Source of the DNA: Antedon mediterranea
Lineage: Eukaryota; Echinodermata; Crinoidea; Comatulida; Antedonidae
Reading direction: 5' to 3'
DNA length: 64,000 nt
Assembly (NCBI RefSeq): GCF_964355755.1
Contig: NC_092675.1
Location: 30,714,912-30,778,911 of the forward strand
In this document: one piece after another, positions 28,701 to 34,700 of the stretch
Layout: each line of letters begins with the position of its first letter
Numbering within the stretch: the stretch's first letter is position 1
The notes under the pieces: generated by a model
What the model was told of the DNA's origin: nothing
What the model saw: only the letters and a program-made list of their open reading frames with translations
Databases searched by the model: none
Translations under genes and position numbers: made by a program

Positions 28701-31700
28701 CAATACAATTCAAAATATTAATGGAACAAGCTTTTGTTTTTTTCATTAAAATCACCTCATGTTTAGTTTATGTATTAATATTTGAAATGTTTTCTATGGA
28801 CATAAATTCTGAAATAAAGTGAAATGACTGAAATGATCTCACCATCTGATAAAAAATATCCAGCCCTATGCCTGATGAGTCTCAAGTGTACTACACTGCC
28901 AGTTTGTCTCAACACATCTACTGCTTGCTGGTTAGTGAAACCTTTCAGATCTTGACCATCAACCTTTAAACACAAAAGGTCAAGTTATAATAGTAGTTAC
29001 TTAAAACAAAGGTCATTCCATTCCAAGTACTGGTCAACAGCACCAAAATATTTCGTCTTTTAAGCTTAAGCTTGCATCTTTTTGGACAATAATAGTTTGA
29101 ATTGTTGTATCATGAATAGACGCATATTCTTCACAGGTACTAGAGAGGTTTCGCAATCGTACGAATACGATAACGAAAACGGATATGTCACGCACACGTA
29201 TTCGTTTTCGTAAGCCCTAAAAAAATCTGTTTCGCATGGCAACGAAATATTGTGGCGCGTCCAAAATATGACTGCGGTAAATTTGAGCGAAGCGCAGGTA
29301 CGTGTTGCTTGGTGCTTGGCTGCCTAGGCCTAGCGTAACATCAAAGCGAGTGAGGACTTTAAAAACTGCTATTTATCAAAATTGACTTGGCATTTTAGTA
29401 AATTACTTTAGTAAATTATTTTCAATAAATCTATAATTATATTATAATCATGAATCATTCCTGATTCAAATGCAAAATGTGCAAAATAGATCAAAAACTA
29501 TACTCGTTTTGTAGTTACGAATATGACTGGTGATATTCGTCAACACGAATACGCTTTACGAATATGAAATGGGGATCAGCTCAAAAGTTTCAGAAATGTA
29601 TGACGTATCCGTTTTCGTTATCGTATTCGTAAGGTTGCGAAACCTCCCTATTAACAAGCTCATGCAACCCAGATATAAGGATGGGGCAAGTAACACCATA
29701 CCATCAGCATAACTAAGATTGTTAATTTTAACATCAGAGATAATACAGCCATATTTAGACATATTCAAGTTCTTATTTAGATCATCATTGTAAAAATTGT
29801 AAAGCAGCAGGGACATGACACCACCTTGCCTAACACCATTAGTTACAGTGAAATGTTTTGAGTAAGTTTTTCTCTAACGTACAATGAAGCGTTGAACATT
29901 ATACCACTCTATCAATATTTTAACATATTGTTTGAAGGTTTGCATGGCAAAATCAAATGTTGATATAAAGTTTGCAGTACACCACGTGTAGAAACTAAAC
30001 AATTCTTTGCAAACTTTATATCAATATTTAACTATATGATATATATATATATATTATCAACATGATAGGCCATTGAATAGTAATCATAACTTACCTCTAC
30101 AATCTGATCATTTGACATGATAGTACCACTCTTGTCTGCCGCACTATCCGCCGCAACATTCTTCACAAAAATTCCATTAATTTGTTCTAAAATATACAAA
30201 AATTAATGTAAAAATGATCATGAACTACTGAATTACTTTAAATTAACATTAACAATGATTCTAATTAAAAAAAGGATTGATTAAAATATTTAAAATGCCA
30301 TTGTCATCATATTCTCATTCATTCAATCTTTTTCTCTGGTCCATAGAAAGTAGTGTTATGTACAAAATTAACAAAAATAAACTGTACCGACTAATTAAAA
30401 TAAGATGCACTCTCATCTCAGGATGCTATTCCAAGTGGAGAGCATCTTGGACTTATAGAAGACATTCTATTATCGTTGAGAAGTGTATCATTGTTTAATT
30501 TTATTTTATTGTAATTGTTATATTATCTGCTTTGATATTTTTATTTTTTTTATTTTATTTTATTTCATACTCATCCAACAGCGAGTAACCCGCCAATTAC
30601 AGGATGGATAAACTATTTAATAATTTCACAAGACAAACATAAACACAAGATGCTCTACATAAACAAAGACTTATTATTAAGTCTTTGGGAGTGGAGTTGT
30701 AAATTGTCATGAGAAAAAAAACCTGACATATGACAGGACTTGAACCCAGGACCCTTAGATTGGTAGTCAAGCATCATAACCACCAAGCCACAGCTCCACT
30801 CTTATTAATTAAGGTCATTTTACATTTTTTTTTTTTTTTTTTCTTTTGAGCACAGCCTTACTGAAAAACAACTTTCAGTTGAGTTAAGTATACGTAAATA
30901 AATAAACTGTATTATTATTATCATTGAGACTGAAACATTTTAACTTAAAGAAACATTACAATGTATAACATGATCTCCCCTTACCTGATCCATGTCCTAC
31001 ATAACCAGCAATGGTGATACCAAGACCTTTGGAATCTTTTGTAAGCTGCACATTAAATGCATTTGGCTCATCCGTAGCAGGCTGAAAAAAAAATAGATAT
31101 CAACATTTATCATCTAAACATTTAACATCTAACTTTCATAAAATTTTAATCATCTATATATAAATTTACGTAAGGGCAAAATTCGGTAAATCGCGCCTTA
31201 CTTTTAGAATTTTTACTCGATGGTATGTAAAGTTGGTTCGTACTTTCGGTACTGATTTTAACCACCTGATGTAACCCTGTTTACTAATTAAATTAAGTTA
31301 GATAATTAGTTATTGACGATTAAAACGAATTTAGGTTCAAAGATTTGCCCCAAATAGGGGTGTTTTCCGATCGTGGTATACACTGTCTAATGGATGTCCA
31401 TCTTGAAAAATACCCGCCACAAAAATGCGAGGAGGCTTCGCATTTTTCTATCTCCTCCTACGATAATTGTTTTTAATAGCTGAAAACCGGTTGAACAGTT
31501 CGAGTACAGCATCATAATGTTGAAGACAGGCCGATTTTCTTTAAAAAATACTATTTTGATACATTTAATATACGTTTTTACAAATGTATTGATTTGTGAT
31601 GAATGGAACATTCCAAATTATTTGGTTTAACCATACAGGTATAGATTTAGATTTATGGGCCTCCTTGGAGAATAAACATAAATAGTATTGCAGTGCTGTA

Positions 31701-34700
31701 CAATACTGTTAAGGTATTAACCACTTTTGATCGCAATTTGAATCGCAAATGTCTTACTGTGAGTGTTGGTACTGTTAGATGTAATATAAAAATATATACA
31801 AATAAACTTTATTACTGTGAGTGTGGGTAGGCCCTACTGTTAGATTATAAACATATAATATACAAATAAACATTCCAAATTATTTGGTTTAACCATAGAG
31901 GTATAGATTTAGATTTATGGGCCCCCTTGGAGAATAAACATAAATAGTATTGCAATGCTGTACAATACTGTTAAGGTATTAACCACTTTTGATCGCAATT
32001 TGAATCGCAAATTTCTTACTGTGAGTGTTGGTACTGTTAGATGTAATATAAAATATATACAAATAAACTTTATTACTGTGAGTGTGGGTAGGCCCTACTG
32101 TTAGATTATAAACATATAATATACAAATAAATAAACGTTATTACTGACAGTTGCTTCTCAACGTTTGTATTAATTAATAATTTAAAAATATATAAACGTC
32201 GTAGTGGTGTATCGTTACATGTACTTTACTATTTCAATCGACTATGACAGTGAGAGTTTTAACAAAGTACCGTATTAAATCGTAAATGTTTTACTGTATT
32301 TAGTGGTATATTATTTATAGGCCTATAAAACATTAAAAACAATATTTCGTTACTGAGTGGATAAGAATATATTTTAAAATGTTTCCTCTTTGTACCTATC
32401 TTCTTTCCCCATCCCTCAACCCTTAATGTTACATACAAAACACAAATTGGGTTTGTTTAAATGAGTCCAAATAAAAAAATGTGTTTCTCTCTCGGAAGTA
32501 ATTCCCAGGGTGCTAATTTTGGTTGACTACATAAATCATTGTGTATATTTATTCGTTTCTGTAAACGACAATGTATTATAGTCCTGCGGTACGTACATTT
32601 GAAATCTCCATTTTTTTCTCGCTGGAAATACTGTGTATTCGAGAACCATCTGTGGGCACGACCTAGATGGTACGCGAGCGAAGCGAGCGTGCCATCTAGT
32701 TTAGTTTAATTTATATATCAGGCTATGAAGAATGAGCATTTTCAAGACGGCTTGATTAAAGTTATAACTAAAGTTAATAAAGTGAGGCAATATGCCTGAA
32801 TGAATGAAATATGCAATTATATTTTGATTTGCCTTGACGTAAATTGTTAAAGAACAATTCCGTGTGTAAGAAAACAAGTCAGACTGCTGTTTAAAATTCA
32901 ATGAACTTACTGCACTCTTGAGTTGAATGTCCGCATCAGGTGGTGGCGCTCTAGCAACTGTAAGAACAACTTCCGTGCCAGCCTCTCGTAGGATCACAGC
33001 AACCTGATCACTACCCACTCCTTGCAGACTTTTGTCACCAATTTTCAGAATTACATCTCCACTTTGAAGTCGCCCATCCTGATTTTAAGACATGTATTTT
33101 TTGTTTTTATTTTCAATTTGTATTTTCTTATTCTATTATTGAGAGATCCACTTGTAATACAAGTGCTACCACAAGTGCTACCACAAGTGCTACCACAAGT
33201 GATACCACAAGTGCTACCACAAGTGCTACCACAAGTGATACCACAAGTGATACCACAAGTGCTACCACAAGTGCTACCACAAGTGCTACCACAAGTGCTA
33301 CCACAAGTGCTACCACAAGTGCTACCACAAGTGCTACCACAAGTGCTACCACAAGTGATACCACAAGTGATACCACAAGTGATACCACAAGTGATACCAC
33401 AAGTGCTACCACAAGTGCTACCACAAGTGCTACCACAAGTGCTACCACAAGTGCTACCACAAGTGCTACCACAAGTGCTACCACAAGTGCTACCACAAGT
33501 GCTACCACAAGTGCTACCACAAGTGCTACCACAAGTGCTACCACAAGTGCTACCACAAGTGCTACCACACGTGCTACCACACGTGCTACCACACGTGCTA
33601 CCACAAGTGCTACCACAAGTGCTACCACAAGTGCTACCACAAGTGCTACCACAAGTGCTACCACAAGTGCTACCACAAGTGCTACCACAAGTGATACCAC
33701 AAGTGATACCACAAGTGATACCACAAGTGATACCACAAGTGATACCACAAGTGATACCACAAGTGATACCACAAGTGATACCACAAGTGCTACCACAAGT
33801 GCTACCACAAGTGCTACCACAAGTGCTACCACAAGTGCTACCACAAGTGCTACCACAAGTGCTACCACAGGTCAGGGCATCACGTATGCAAAACCCAGGA
33901 GAGCAACAAATCGCTCTCCTCAAATCACCGAGGAGAGCAATTCGCTCTCCTTGCAAAAATTTTAAATCGCTCTCCTCAAATATTTATGTTGAAGTTGAAG
34001 GATGGTCGCCCTTATTAAAAATGGCTGGCCCTTATTAATTTTTTGTACACATTTTTTTGCCCGACAGGGCACAACAAAATCCCCCACACCCACCTTTACA
34101 CACAATATTTTCCGTGGGGATCGTATTATTCTACAGTACAAAAAACTCAAGCCAATTTTTTTTTTATGGCCTGCCTGGGTAGATTGGGTTTCAGGAGCCT
34201 GGAGAATCCTGTCCTGGCCAACTATAGGCCTATGCCTTTTTAGCCTAGCTTTTCTAGCCTAGCTTGTTGGCCTAGAAATCAGACAGAAAACCTGAAAAGT
34301 ATTTACCTGCAATTCATAAATTATACAATTCTAACATGCAACAGCCATTAAAATATTGATAATAAGTTACAAAGTGTCATTTTAAAATAATTAAGAAAGA
34401 TATTTGATCGTGTTTACATGTGTCACACATGGGCGCACGCACAATAGGGGAGGGCTGAGAGAGCTTCTAGAAGATGCTGACGTCACACATCAGCACGTGT
34501 TTTGAGGAGGATTTGAGTGACCAAAATTGGTTAGAACTTTCGAAGAAAAAATCCATCTTCAAAATGACATAATTAAAGCAACCAGCAGCTAAGCTTTTTT
34601 AAATAATAAACATTATATTTAGGCCTCCTATATTAATGTTTCTTTCCTTTTAAAATTAAATATATTTTATTAACTCGTTCCATAAAAACATAAAGGGAAA

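Noticed and set aside
33022-34038. 338-codon plus-strand frame (QVLP repeats) and long minus frames (CGST, VVAL)
   Set aside because: Produced by a 12-bp tandem repeat that keeps every frame open; the region is an MPDZ intron and is interrupted by a transposon.
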